This document shows, in pieces, positions 8,532-17,555 of a stretch of DNA of 64,000 nt. The position numbers and the translations under genes are program-made. Origin of the DNA: Methylothermaceae bacteria B42 (GTDB taxonomy: Bacteria; Pseudomonadota; Gammaproteobacteria; Methylococcales; Methylothermaceae). Below the pieces are notes generated by a model that searched no databases, was not told the origin of the DNA, and saw nothing but the letters and a program-made list of their open reading frames with translations. Positions within the stretch are counted from its first letter, which is position 1; every line of letters begins with the position of its first letter. Location of the stretch: the NCBI GenBank assembly GCA_001566965.1, contig LSNW01000012.1, positions 1 to 64,000 on the forward strand, in the 5' to 3' direction.

Positions 8532-11159
8532 ATGCCAGAACAACGCAAGGGGAAAAACATCAGGCTTTTGTATATTCTGGCCAGTGCTACAACGCTATAT
8601 CAAATTCCCTCATCGGCTGGTATTGACAATGCTCAATGGGATTGTAAGCAACATGGAGAAGAATGGGTTTGTCTCCCACCCCAAAAAGCCCCTTCAGAAC
8701 CTGTGCTTAAAAAAAAGACGCCACCAAATAGGCCTCAAGCCATCCCTCTCAAATCCGAAATTTCCGAAACCACCCCCAAAATTATTGTTGGGCAAGTGCC
8801 CACCATGCCCGAAGCCCCTTCCCTAGGAACGGATAAAAGCCAACCTGAGGGCTGGACCTGTTTAGCGGATGAAGCCCGCAGCGGTTGGCGATGTAAATTG
8901 AGAGGGACTGACCCTGGAGGTAAACCACGGCTAGCCGCTAGAAAAACCACTGAAGGCATTTTTGAGCTTCCCGCGACTTTTACCCCCCAGGATGAAAGAA
9001 TTTTCGCCGATCTGCTTCGATTGCTTCCGCAAAATCCCTGGGAGAAATACTGTCAAAGCCGGTCGGCAACACTAGGCATTCGGGCAATGACACAATCGAG
9101 ACAAAACCTGCCTCTCAAACTGGAATCGGATTTCAGCCAGTCTATTGATGACGAAATCTTGTTTTTCTCAGGCAACGTCAAGGTCGAGCGTGGCCAGCAA
9201 AAACTCTGGGCTGACGCATTAACTTATGACGATGTTGCCGAAACCGTCAATGCCTGGGACAGCGTGATCTATGAAGAGGAAGGCTTTATTTTTGCCAGCG
9301 ACAGCGGTTTTCTGGATCTGGAAAATGACAAAGCCCGGCTACGCAATACCCGTTTTATTTTGAGCACCATTCCTGCCCGTGGTGTGGCCCGGCGCAGCCG
9401 CTTTGAGAGTGAGGCCCTCTCCCGCCATCACAGTGTCGCTTACACCACCTGCCCCCCTGGCAATGAGGATTGGGTATTACACGCCAAGGACTTGAAAATC
9501 AACCGCGAAGTAGGCACCGCCTTTGCCCATCATGCCTGGCTTGAGTTCAAAGGCGTGCCGTTTTTGTACTCGCCAGTTTTTGGCTATCCCATTGACGACC
9601 GGCGCATGACCGGCTTTCTAACGCCATCCTTTGGCCGGTCGGAAATCAACGGCATTGATTTTTCCATTCCTTATTACTGGAACATTGCCCCAAATTATGA
9701 TTTGACCCTGATCCCCCGGATTCTTTCCCAGCGGGGATTCATGCTGGGAACTGAATTCAGATATTTGTTCAAACAAACCCGGGGCAGATTTGCATTTGAA
9801 ATCTTGCCCTATGACACTATTAAAAATGCAACCCGTGGGCAACTGGCATTATTCAATCAAACCCGGTTTAACCCTTATTGGTCCAGCCATATCGATATCC
9901 GATATGTTTCGGACAAACACTACATCAATGACCTGGGCAACACCTTATCCATTGCCAGCAACCGGCACATGCGCAGCGAAGCCCGTATCGACTATCGTCA
10001 AGGTGGCTGGCACTTCCTGGCAAAGGCGGAAAATTGGCAAACCATCGATCCCAATATCCCCAAAAAATCTCAGCCATACCGAAGATTACCTCAGCTTAAA
10101 CTGCGATATGATGCAAATCTAACACCTTGGTCCCATTTTAACTGGGACAGCGAATTTGTTTTCTTCCACCACCAAACCAATCTTAAAGGGCATCGGTTCG
10201 ACGTCAATCCGAGCTTCTCCTTTCCCTGGAGAACGGCAGCGACATTTGTAATCCCGAAACTCAGTGTGCAGCATACCCGCTATTGGCTATTGGACCCCTC
10301 CGCAGACGGCAGAAAAAGAGATTCGCTCACCCGCACCATTCCCTATGCCTCTGTGGACAGCGGCATATTTTTAGAAAAATCCTGGGGGAAACGTTACTTG
10401 CAAACGCTTGAACCCCGAGTCTTTTATTTATATGTTCCCCGGCAAAATCAGGATGATATACCGGTTTTTGATACAACGACCTACGATTTCAACTTCAGCC
10501 AGCTTTTTAGAGACAACCGGTTTAGTGGGCGGGACCGGCGCGGGGACGCCAATCAATTTTCCGTCGCATTGACTTCCCGCTTCCTGGAATCGGAAACCGG
10601 CCGGGAACGTTTACGCGCCAGTGTCGGTCAGATTTACTACCTAAAGGACCGGCGAGTGACGCTGCCTGGCAAAAAGCCAGAAACCCGCCGCAGCTCCAAT
10701 ATTATTGGTGAGTTGGATTGGTTGCCGTGGGATGTTTTATCGCTGCGCTCTGGCGCGCAGTGGAACCCCCAAACCAACCGATTTGACCGGGGAGAAGCGT
10801 TATTACAGTACAAAGACACAGACGACTATATATTCAACCTGAGTTACCGCTTTCGGCGGAAACAACTGCGAAATATTGATGGCTCCTTCCGCTGGCTGGT
10901 TTATAACAATTTGCACATGGTTGGCCGCTGGCAGTATTCGCTGCGGGATAATATTACTTTGGAAAGCTTTCTTGGGGTAGAGCTGGAATCCTGCTGCTGG
11001 CGCTTGCGGTTGATTGGCCGCCATTATATTCGTGACATCCGTCGGTCTTCGGATAATGCCATCTTTGCCCAGCTGGAACTCAAAGGGTTGGCGACTTTGG
11101 GTAAACGGGTCGATCGATTCTTGGAGCGCAATATCCGTGGTTATGAGATTTCCGATTAA
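8532..11159 (+). CDS. lptD: LPS-assembly outer-membrane protein LptD
   Basis: 875-residue beta-barrel that inserts lipopolysaccharide into the outer leaflet with LptE. A signal peptide (RLLYILASATTLYQIPSSAG) precedes the mature region. Cys38 and Cys47 lie in the N-terminal segment and a Cys821-Cys822 pair (ESCCW) lies near the C-terminus; this is the arrangement needed for the interdomain disulfides known in E. coli. An OstA jelly-roll domain spans roughly residues 190-300 and the barrel fills the rest. A proline-rich stretch of about 100 residues separates signal peptide and OstA domain. surA follows with overlap, matching the conserved lptD-surA-pdxA-rsmA order. Confidence 0.95.
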   Translation: MPEQRKGKNIRLLYILASATTLYQIPSSAGIDNAQWDCKQHGEEWVCLPPQKAPSEPVLKKKTPPNRPQAIPLKSEISETTPKIIVGQVPTMPEAPSLGTDKSQPEGWTCLADEARSGWRCKLRGTDPGGKPRLAARKTTEGIFELPATFTPQDERIFADLLRLLPQNPWEKYCQSRSATLGIRAMTQSRQNLPLKLESDFSQSIDDEILFFSGNVKVERGQQKLWADALTYDDVAETVNAWDSVIYEEEGFIFASDSGFLDLENDKARLRNTRFILSTIPARGVARRSRFESEALSRHHSVAYTTCPPGNEDWVLHAKDLKINREVGTAFAHHAWLEFKGVPFLYSPVFGYPIDDRRMTGFLTPSFGRSEINGIDFSIPYYWNIAPNYDLTLIPRILSQRGFMLGTEFRYLFKQTRGRFAFEILPYDTIKNATRGQLALFNQTRFNPYWSSHIDIRYVSDKHYINDLGNTLSIASNRHMRSEARIDYRQGGWHFLAKAENWQTIDPNIPKKSQPYRRLPQLKLRYDANLTPWSHFNWDSEFVFFHHQTNLKGHRFDVNPSFSFPWRTAATFVIPKLSVQHTRYWLLDPSADGRKRDSLTRTIPYASVDSGIFLEKSWGKRYLQTLEPRVFYLYVPRQNQDDIPVFDTTTYDFNFSQLFRDNRFSGRDRRGDANQFSVALTSRFLESETGRERLRASVGQIYYLKDRRVTLPGKKPETRRSSNIIGELDWLPWDVLSLRSGAQWNPQTNRFDRGEALLQYKDTDDYIFNLSYRFRRKQLRNIDGSFRWLVYNNLHMVGRWQYSLRDNITLESFLGVELESCCWRLRLIGRHYIRDIRRSSDNAIFAQLELKGLATLGKRVDRFLERNIRGYEISD

Positions 11160-12468
11160 ACGTATAAGCAGGCAATTTGTGAAACATTTATTTACTTTTT
11201 TACTACTGCCTTGGCTACTAACGGCTTGGCCAAATCTTACCCAGGGCGCAGTGCTTCTGGATCGAATCGTTGCGGTGGCAGAAGACGATGTCATTCTGGA
11301 AAGTGATCTACAGCAGCGGCTTCAAGCCCTAGAGCGCCAAATTATCGCCAGCGGCGCGCAACCCCCGCCCCGTGACATACTGCGTCGGCAAGTGCTCGAG
11401 CGGATGATATTGCACAGTTTGCAGCTTCAACTCGCTCAGAAGCAGGGAATACAAGTAGACGACGAGACCCTGCGCCAATCCCTATTAGAACTGGCGCGAG
11501 GCAACAACATGGATCTGGATACCTTTCGGCAAGCCATTGAAAATGAAGGCATGAATTATCCCGAGTTCGTCGAGAACCTGCGGGAAGAAATCATGCTCAA
11601 CCGGCTGCGCGCCAGTCAAATTAACGCTCAAATTCAGGTGACGGAACGGGAAATCAATCATTTTTTAGAAACCGAGGCCAAAGGCGGCGGTGATACCGTT
11701 CGATACCGCCTTGGCCATATTTTGGTGGCGACCCCGGAAGCCGCTTCTCCCAAAGAGATTCAGAAAGCACAGCAAAAAGCGCAACGCATCTTTAAGGAAC
11801 TTCAGCAGGGCTTGGATTTTCGCCAAACCGCCATGAGCGCCTCCGATGGCGCCCAGGCGCTAAAAGGTGGAGATTTGGGCTGGCGCAAGCTGAGTGAAAT
11901 CCCCACCTTGTTTTCAGATGTCGTCCCCAAAATGAAAAAAGGGGAAATCCATCCTCCCATCCGAAGCCCCAGCGGCTTCCACATCATTAAATTGGTGGAT
12001 ATTCAAGGCGCCGACAAGCACATTATCACCGAAACCCATGTCCGCCATATTCTCATAAAAAACAATGAAATTATTGACGACGAAGAAGCCCGGAAGCGTC
12101 TGCGGCTGATCAAGCAACGCATCGAAAAAGGCGAGGATTTTGCAGCCCTGGCCCAGGCTTTTTCCGATGATCGGGCCACCAGTGTCAAGGGTGGTGATTT
12201 GGGTTGGATCACACCCGATGTCGTGGTGCCCGCGTTTGCCAAAGCCATGGAACAGCTTGAAATCAACCAGTTAAGCGAACCGGTACAAACGCCTTTTGGT
12301 TGGCATCTGATTCAAGTTTTGGGACGCAAAACCCGCGATGACACCCTGGAATTCCGCAAAAAAAGAGCCCGGGAGATTCTCATGCGCCGCAAGGCGGAAG
12401 AAGAAACCGAACGCTGGCTGCGCAAACTCCGGAGCGAATCCTACGTTGAAATCCATCTGAATGAATAG
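11143..12468 (+). CDS. surA: Periplasmic peptidyl-prolyl isomerase/chaperone SurA
   Basis: Periplasmic chaperone for outer-membrane proteins. Two parvulin domains are visible: the first around YRLGHILVATPEA to the KLVDIQG end, the second starting THVRHILIKNN. They are preceded by the N-terminal SurA chaperone domain (IVAVAEDDVILESDL). The start is uncertain. ATG 11143 gives a positively charged n-region and overlaps the lptD stop by 17 bases. GTG 11179 (MKHLFTFLL...) gives a compact 23-residue signal peptide and has GCAGG six bases upstream. The domain call does not depend on this choice. Confidence 0.93.
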   Translation: MRFPIKRISRQFVKHLFTFLLLPWLLTAWPNLTQGAVLLDRIVAVAEDDVILESDLQQRLQALERQIIASGAQPPPRDILRRQVLERMILHSLQLQLAQKQGIQVDDETLRQSLLELARGNNMDLDTFRQAIENEGMNYPEFVENLREEIMLNRLRASQINAQIQVTEREINHFLETEAKGGGDTVRYRLGHILVATPEAASPKEIQKAQQKAQRIFKELQQGLDFRQTAMSASDGAQALKGGDLGWRKLSEIPTLFSDVVPKMKKGEIHPPIRSPSGFHIIKLVDIQGADKHIITETHVRHILIKNNEIIDDEEARKRLRLIKQRIEKGEDFAALAQAFSDDRATSVKGGDLGWITPDVVVPAFAKAMEQLEINQLSEPVQTPFGWHLIQVLGRKTRDDTLEFRKKRAREILMRRKAEEETERWLRKLRSESYVEIHLNE

Positions 12469-13519
12469 TCCCGTCCACATTGTCTTGACTTCCGGAGAAC
12501 CGGCGGGGATCGGTCCCGATTTATGTTTGATGCTGGCGCAAAAGGATTTGCCCTGTCAACTTACGGTATTGGCTGACCCGGAAATTCTGCGGCAACGGAT
12601 GGCCTGCCTGGGGCTGAATATCGAGCTTGTCGAAGGACCCGTTCCTGAGCTTCATCGGGCGGGCTGTTTATCGGTTTTACCTTGTCCCGCCGCCGCGCCA
12701 GTAACACCCGGCACGCTTGATCACACCAACGCCCGCTATGTTCTGGAAATGATTGAAAGAGCAGTGCAAGGGTGCCTTGCAAATGAATTCGATGCCCTGG
12801 TCACCGCCCCCGTTCATAAAAGCATTATCAACGATGCTGGCGTGCCTTTCAGTGGGCACACTGAATTTATCGCCGAAATCACCGGCGGGCAGCCGGTGAT
12901 GATACTGACCACGGGATTGCCCTCGCAATTGCGGTCTAAGTTCAAGCGTTCACCCGCGCCGTTAGCGGGTACAATTCCAGCCGGGAGTTTTCGTCCCTCT
13001 CTCTGGGTTGCTCTGGTAACTACCCACCTGCCTTTGGCTCAGGTGCCAGGTGCTATTACGCCTTCAAAACTTACCCGAACCCTGGAAATTTTATATTCAG
13101 ACTTGCAGTATAAATTTCAACTGAAAGATCCCGTGATTGCCGTGCTGGGACTCAATCCCCATGCCGGAGAAAGCGGGCATTTAGGTACCGAGGAAATAGA
13201 AACCATCTCCCCCGTTTTGGATACCTTCCGAGCCAAAGGCTGGCAACTGCTAGGGCCGCTTCCGTCGGATACGGCCTTCACCCCCCAATACCTTTCCCAA
13301 GCGGATGTATTTTTGGCCATGTACCACGATCAAGGCCTAACCGTACTGAAATATGCTGGATTTGGCCGTGCGGTCAATATTACGCTGGGGCTGCCTATCA
13401 TCCGTACCTCTGTTGATCACGGCACCGCCTTGGATCTTGCGGGCAGCGGCCAAATCGATTGCGGCAGCCTGGAACGCGCCGTACAGTGCGCCATTGAACT
13501 GTGTCTCCATGCCGCATAA
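12461..13519 (+). CDS. pdxA: 4-hydroxythreonine-4-phosphate dehydrogenase
   Basis: 352-residue enzyme of pyridoxal 5'-phosphate synthesis. Signatures include GEPAGIGPDL, the metal-binding GHTEF, NPHAGE, MYHDQGL and RTSVDHGTALDLAG. The ATG overlaps the surA stop by eight bases. The protein is about 23 residues longer than E. coli PdxA. The excess is one block between VMILTT and VALVTTHLPL (roughly bases 12914-13003), where homologues run straight through. The block is rich in Ser, Pro and Arg and its DNA holds short inverted repeats. The frame stays open and the flanking residues are conserved, so it is probably functional with a surface insertion. Confidence 0.93.
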   Translation: MNSPVHIVLTSGEPAGIGPDLCLMLAQKDLPCQLTVLADPEILRQRMACLGLNIELVEGPVPELHRAGCLSVLPCPAAAPVTPGTLDHTNARYVLEMIERAVQGCLANEFDALVTAPVHKSIINDAGVPFSGHTEFIAEITGGQPVMILTTGLPSQLRSKFKRSPAPLAGTIPAGSFRPSLWVALVTTHLPLAQVPGAITPSKLTRTLEILYSDLQYKFQLKDPVIAVLGLNPHAGESGHLGTEEIETISPVLDTFRAKGWQLLGPLPSDTAFTPQYLSQADVFLAMYHDQGLTVLKYAGFGRAVNITLGLPIIRTSVDHGTALDLAGSGQIDCGSLERAVQCAIELCLHAA

Positions 13520-14294
13520 AGCCCGCAAGCGCTTCGGCCAGCATTTCCTACACGACACCTACGTACTTTCGCGAATCGTATCCGCCTTACCGCAACAACT
13601 CAATCAACATTTGGTGGAAATCGGCCCCGGACGAGGCGCGCTGACTTCACTATTGCTAGACCGCTGCCAGCATCTGGATGTGATAGAAATTGATCGGGAC
13701 TTGGTTAAAATTCTTGAGAGTCGCTATGCCGGCAACGAGAAAGTGACCATTCATAGCGCCGATGCTTTGCGCTTTGATTATGCTTCCTTGATCCCTGAAG
13801 GGGAAAAATTCACCCTGGTTGGTAATTTGCCCTACAACATATCCACCCCTTTGTTGTTTTACTTGTTTGAATACAAACCCGTCATTAACGAAATGGTATT
13901 TATGCTGCAAAAAGAAGTGGTGGATCGTCTAAGCGCCTCGCCTGGCAACAAACAATACGGCAGGCTCAGCGTCATGGCCCAATATCATTGCCGGATTGAA
14001 AAGCTGTTTTCCGTCAGCCCCGGCAGTTTTAACCCGCCCCCCAAAGTGACGTCCGCTGTGGTCAGACTAATTCCCTATCCGTCGCCCCCGGTTGCCACCG
14101 GAGATTATGATGTTTTTGCGCAAGTGGTTTCCGCGGCCTTTGGCCAACGCCGCAAGACGTTGAGAAACTCGCTCAAAACCCTGCTTTCCGTGGAAGAAAT
14201 CGCCTCTGCCGGCATAGACCCCAAAGCTCGCGCGGAAACCTTAACATTGGAAGAGTTCGCCAATTTAAGCCTGTTTTTGTCAAATAAGACATGA
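13509..14294 (+). CDS. rsmA: 16S rRNA dimethyladenosine transferase
   Basis: 261-residue KsgA that dimethylates two adjacent adenines near the 3' end of 16S rRNA. The N-terminus KARKRFGQHFLHD, the SAM-binding VEIGPGRGALT and the catalytic NLPYNIS motif are all present, with the C-terminal FGQRRKTLRNSL. The frame is open further upstream, but the ATG at 13509 gives the family's normal N-terminus and overlaps pdxA by 11 bases, as expected for translational coupling. Confidence 0.95.
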   Translation: MPHKARKRFGQHFLHDTYVLSRIVSALPQQLNQHLVEIGPGRGALTSLLLDRCQHLDVIEIDRDLVKILESRYAGNEKVTIHSADALRFDYASLIPEGEKFTLVGNLPYNISTPLLFYLFEYKPVINEMVFMLQKEVVDRLSASPGNKQYGRLSVMAQYHCRIEKLFSVSPGSFNPPPKVTSAVVRLIPYPSPPVATGDYDVFAQVVSAAFGQRRKTLRNSLKTLLSVEEIASAGIDPKARAETLTLEEFANLSLFLSNKT

Positions 14295-14452
14295 CTCTCA
14301 GGACCCCATCATCTATTCAGACCACCTTCCCCGGCAATCAATACTTGTACGTGTTTAAATGACGCGGCTCTATCATGACTCTGTACAGGGTTGGCTCCTT
14401 TGCGAGATAATGGACAGTTAAGATCCACCAACCATTTACCACACTTAAAATC

Positions 14453-14866
14453 ATGAAAAAAATATTATTTTTGATTCTGGTTGCACTGCTAATTGGCGGT
14501 TGTTCCTACAAGGAACGCAACGAATTTGAAGAAAAACTCGCCGCCCGCCTGGCGACTGACGAAGATCTCAAGGATTACAACTTGGATCCCAATGAAGTTG
14601 CCGAATGCGTCACCAGCGAAATCGCCAAAACACTGCCGGGCTTTCGAGGAACGCCGGCCCGAAAACCCTATTGGGAGGCCTATGCCAGTTTCGAAAGCTC
14701 CCGAAATACAGAAGAAGGCTTTGACGCCATCAAGAAAGCGGCCAAGGTTTTCGGGTCAGAGAAAAAGGCCAGCGCTGCTGCCCTCAGCATTACCGAATAC
14801 ATCATGCATTGCATGGGTAAATTGATCGAATCCAGCGCTCCATCCGGTTCTAAAGCGTCCGAATAG
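14453..14866 (+). CDS. Putative lipoprotein, function unknown
   Basis: 137 residues with a short signal peptide ending in a lipobox (LIGGC, Cys17), so it is probably lipidated and exported. The mature part is charged and mostly helical, with Cys52 and one more Cys near residue 119. I do not recognise a family. It lies 158 bases after rsmA and 11 bases before gloA, so it probably shares a transcript with gloA. A second frame in the same region encodes no recognisable protein. Confidence 0.7.
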   Translation: MKKILFLILVALLIGGCSYKERNEFEEKLAARLATDEDLKDYNLDPNEVAECVTSEIAKTLPGFRGTPARKPYWEAYASFESSRNTEEGFDAIKKAAKVFGSEKKASAAALSITEYIMHCMGKLIESSAPSGSKASE

Positions 14867-14877
14867 GAGGGTCACCG

Positions 14878-15270
14878 ATGCGAATTTTGCACACCATGCT
14901 TCGGGTAGGAGACCTGGACAAATCCTTGCACTTTTACACGGAAGTCTTGGGAATGAAATTACTGCGAAAACGGGATTATCCCGAAGGGAAATTTACCCTG
15001 GCCTTTGTGGGTTATGGCGATGAGCAACGCAATACTGTTTTGGAACTGACCTACAACTGGGACACCCACCATTACGATTTGGGCAACGGCTTCGGCCATA
15101 TTGCCATTGAAGTGGACGATGTCTATGAAGCGGTGGAGAAAATCCGGGACAAAGGCGGAAAAGTAGTGCGCGAGCCGGGCCCGATGAAACACGGCAATAC
15201 CATCTTGGCATTCGTGGAAGATCCAGACGGTTACAAAATCGAATTGCTCAGCCCTGGGCGGAAGGATTAG
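14878..15270 (+). CDS. gloA: Lactoylglutathione lyase (glyoxalase I)
   Basis: 130-residue metalloenzyme that converts the methylglyoxal-glutathione hemithioacetal to S-lactoylglutathione. The match to E. coli GloA is close: [16 protein letters not shown] with metal ligand His5, LELTYNW with the Glu ligand, FGHIAIEV with the His ligand, and [10 protein letters not shown] with the catalytic Glu. A strong ribosome-binding site (AGGAGGGTCACC) precedes the ATG. The nickel-type short form is implied by length. The upstream lipoprotein gene probably shares its transcript. Confidence 0.95.
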   Translation: MRILHTMLRVGDLDKSLHFYTEVLGMKLLRKRDYPEGKFTLAFVGYGDEQRNTVLELTYNWDTHHYDLGNGFGHIAIEVDDVYEAVEKIRDKGGKVVREPGPMKHGNTILAFVEDPDGYKIELLSPGRKD

Positions 15271-15297
15271 TATCTGTTCACGGAAAATGCGAGCATC

Positions 15298-15317
15298 ATT
15301 CCCGCAAAAGCGGGAAT
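15298..15317. repeat. Short palindromic (REP-like) hairpin
   Basis: A perfect 8-bp inverted repeat ATTCCCGC/GCGGGAAT surrounds AAAA just downstream of gloA. A related GCGGGAATCCCCGC hairpin sits at about 45868-45881. Sequences of this kind are commonly dispersed between bacterial genes. This one could also act on the gloA 3' end, although no T tract follows. Confidence 0.5.
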
Positions 15318-15423
15318 CCAGATGTCAGAGCACGGCTATTGTCAAGCCGGTGGAGCCGAGCAGAATTTAATAGTTCCGCGATAAGCGGAGTGAGCGTCCG
15401 ATTAAGTGGATTGTTAGCAAAAA

Positions 15424-15852
15424 TTACCTATTACATGGACAGATTCTATATGGATCAAGTAGTTTTTTTGCTTGCTTACTAAGGGATGGAAAATGATATT
15501 CACCTCGATCTCTCCAAGACTTCGTATTTCCAACATTTGTTTCTGATATAAAAATATCCAATACCTGATCATGAGGAAAGAGATACCAGATACCATCCTC
15601 TTGGAATACCATAAACAAGTCCTTTCCACAATATTTCTTCGAAAACATCAGGCGCCCTTTAAGCTGAATCTTTATGAAAACTTCACCATCTATATGTTGG
15701 GCGATGAAGTCGGCACCTCGCCAATCATCGCTGAGTCGAAGCGTCATGAAGCCATAATCAGCTAACACAGCCGATATTTTTTGATAATTGAAATTCTCTT
15801 TCTGCTTCGCGTTTAGAGAATTGTAGTCAATAGGAGTGAGCTTTAGATCCAT
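15424..15852 (-). CDS. Hypothetical protein with a nuclease-like motif
   Basis: 142 residues, no signal peptide, no membrane helix. The segment GADFIAQHIDGEVFIKIQLKGR places an Asp about a dozen residues before IQLKGR. This resembles the D...(E/Q)xK core of PD-(D/E)XK nucleases, but I cannot confirm the fold. An aromatic stretch YCGKDLFMVFQEDGIWYLFP follows. It lies downstream of a conserved four-gene run on the same strand, with a 95-base gap. Function unknown; a possible cargo gene of restriction or defence type. Confidence 0.55.
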   Translation of the reverse strand: MDLKLTPIDYNSLNAKQKENFNYQKISAVLADYGFMTLRLSDDWRGADFIAQHIDGEVFIKIQLKGRLMFSKKYCGKDLFMVFQEDGIWYLFPHDQVLDIFISETNVGNTKSWRDRGEYHFPSLSKQAKKLLDPYRICPCNR

Positions 15853-15947
15853 TTTATTTTTACGCTAACAGGGGATTATGGAGAACCCTCTTGAACCGGT
15901 GAACGCTTACAAAGATAAAAAGCCGGATCATCCCACCTTTGGTCCAG

Positions 15948-16241
15948 TTACCCTTGATCCTCATCCAGCCACTGTTGTAAAGCGGCAATAATGTTTTTCG
16001 CCTGCTCGCGGCTGGAAATATTGAATTTGGAGCGCTGTTGATATTCCCCATCACGCTTTTGGTAGCGGCGGATGGTAAATTTTTCCGGTCCATACTCTTG
16101 CTTGCGGGCATCCCAATCCTGGTATCGGAACAAGATGGTCGTCCACGCCCCTTTGGAAAGGATGACTTTATCCAGTTCCTTGACGGTCTGGATATCCCCA
16201 TCGGTGTAATTTATGGTGAGTTCTTCAGGTTTGCTGGCCAT
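15948..16241 (-). CDS. Conserved hypothetical protein
   Basis: 97 residues, soluble, highly charged. The pattern KGAWTTILFRYQDWD followed by GPEKFTIRRYQKRDGEY looks like a conserved proteobacterial family without assigned function. It starts three bases after the YqcC gene on the same strand, so it should be translated from the same message. No catalytic motif is visible. Confidence 0.7.
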   Translation of the reverse strand: MASKPEELTINYTDGDIQTVKELDKVILSKGAWTTILFRYQDWDARKQEYGPEKFTIRRYQKRDGEYQQRSKFNISSREQAKNIIAALQQWLDEDQG

Positions 16242-16244
16242 AGA

Positions 16245-16577
16245 CTATTGCTTGCTCAATAAGTTATCGAATTCTTCTAATAGACTGATTAACTGACGGC
16301 TATCGGTGTCTGTGCCGGCAAACCACTCTTCCGCCAATGGGGCTATGCCGCTTTGGGTGGGCAGTGGCTGGCCAGCTTCAATCAAGGTCTTCATGCGCTC
16401 TATGAGCACAAATTGCAACCACTGATGAAAATCCAGGGTATCGCAACAAAAGGGCAACTGGCTGGCAAGCGCTTCCGCAGAGGGAGGCTTTTGTTGCCAC
16501 AACCCCAGCCGGCGCAATTCCGCCTCCAATCGTAACAGGATATCCGCCGCTTGTTTCAGTCTGTCCAACTCAGTCAT
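16245..16577 (-). CDS. yqcC: YqcC family protein
   Basis: 110 residues matching YqcC as I recall it: an LEAELRRLGLW helix, LPFCCDTLDFHQWLQFVLIERM (compare the F-DT-EWLQWVLIPRM core of the E. coli protein), and a C-terminal LISLLEEFDNLL helix. In E. coli yqcC lies beside truC, and its own role is unknown. Here it overlaps the end of the beta-propeller gene by four bases. Confidence 0.8.
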   Translation of the reverse strand: MTELDRLKQAADILLRLEAELRRLGLWQQKPPSAEALASQLPFCCDTLDFHQWLQFVLIERMKTLIEAGQPLPTQSGIAPLAEEWFAGTDTDSRQLISLLEEFDNLLSKQ

Positions 16578-17548
16578 TGAGACGGAATAAAGCGGCCAAA
16601 CGCGCGGGTTCCATCCCCCACGGGAATGGTTTGCAACGGCTTTTGTTTCAATGCATCAATGACGGAAACCGTATTGCTGAACCAGTTCGCCACATAAACC
16701 CGGCGGTCATCTGGGTGGGTGGCAATACCCTCGGGATATTCACCCACATCCAACGTGTTGACGACTTTCAAGGTTTCCGCATTGATAATTGAAACCGTAT
16801 CGTCGTATTGATTCGTTACCATTACCCATTTACCGCCGCCGGCGACAGCAATCGCATAGGGCCGTTCCCCTACGGCAATGGTGGTGACAGGACGCAGGGT
16901 TTTGGAATCCAGCACGGTAATATCATTGCTAATGACGTTGGCGGTATACAGTCGATGATGGGTTTCATCCAGGGTAATGCCGAAAGGGTGTTTGCCCACT
17001 TTGCGTGTAGCAACGACTTTGAGCGTTGGGGCGTCAATCACAGAGACCGAATCACTGTCCCGGTTGGCCACGTAAATCCGCTTGCCATCCAGGCTGACTT
17101 CAATGCCTGAAGGCGATTTCCCCACCGGAATCTTGGCAATTACCTTCATTTTGGGGATATCGATAACGGAAACATAATGCTCGTACCAATCAGCCACGTA
17201 ACCGCGTTTTCCAGTTTGGTCGATGGCCACCCCCAAGGGGCCTTCGCCGACTTTTATAGTGCCAATGATTTTGAGCTTGTTGCCATCAAGCACCGTCACA
17301 TCTTTGCTGGCCGGGTTGGATATCAAGACAACTGATCCATCCCCGCTGACTGCCACGCCGGAAGGTTTGGAACCCGCCTTTATGGTGGTGACGACTTTGT
17401 TGCCGTCGGTATCAATCACCGTCACACTATCGTCGCTTTGATTGGTAACAAAGGCATAAGGTTTGGCTTGCGCCAACTGGGCACAAAAAAAGAGGGCGGC
17501 TGACGCCGCCACTACAATACCGATAGGGTGAAACAAATGTCTTATCAT
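16574..17548 (-). CDS. Exported YVTN-family beta-propeller protein
   Basis: 324 residues with a signal peptide ending AQLAQA. About seven repeats follow, each with a YVTN/YVAN-like element and VSVID or ITVLD strands (VTNQSDDSVTVID, VANRDSDSVSVID, VANWFSNTVSVID), folding as a seven-bladed periplasmic propeller. No heme or quinone motif is seen. The upstream gene, seven bases away, encodes an MxaD-like protein. YVTN proteins of this kind often accompany PQQ methanol dehydrogenase functions in methylotrophs, so a periplasmic role in methanol oxidation is reasonable but not shown by the sequence. Confidence 0.85.
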   Translation of the reverse strand: MIRHLFHPIGIVVAASAALFFCAQLAQAKPYAFVTNQSDDSVTVIDTDGNKVVTTIKAGSKPSGVAVSGDGSVVLISNPASKDVTVLDGNKLKIIGTIKVGEGPLGVAIDQTGKRGYVADWYEHYVSVIDIPKMKVIAKIPVGKSPSGIEVSLDGKRIYVANRDSDSVSVIDAPTLKVVATRKVGKHPFGITLDETHHRLYTANVISNDITVLDSKTLRPVTTIAVGERPYAIAVAGGGKWVMVTNQYDDTVSIINAETLKVVNTLDVGEYPEGIATHPDDRRVYVANWFSNTVSVIDALKQKPLQTIPVGDGTRAFGRFIPSQ

Positions 17549-17555
17549 GATGGTG

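Noticed and set aside
14346-14366. Similar ACGTGTTTA...AAATGACG words at about 14350 and 33558
   Set aside because: Only two short imperfect copies in gaps; too little to claim a regulatory site or repeat family.
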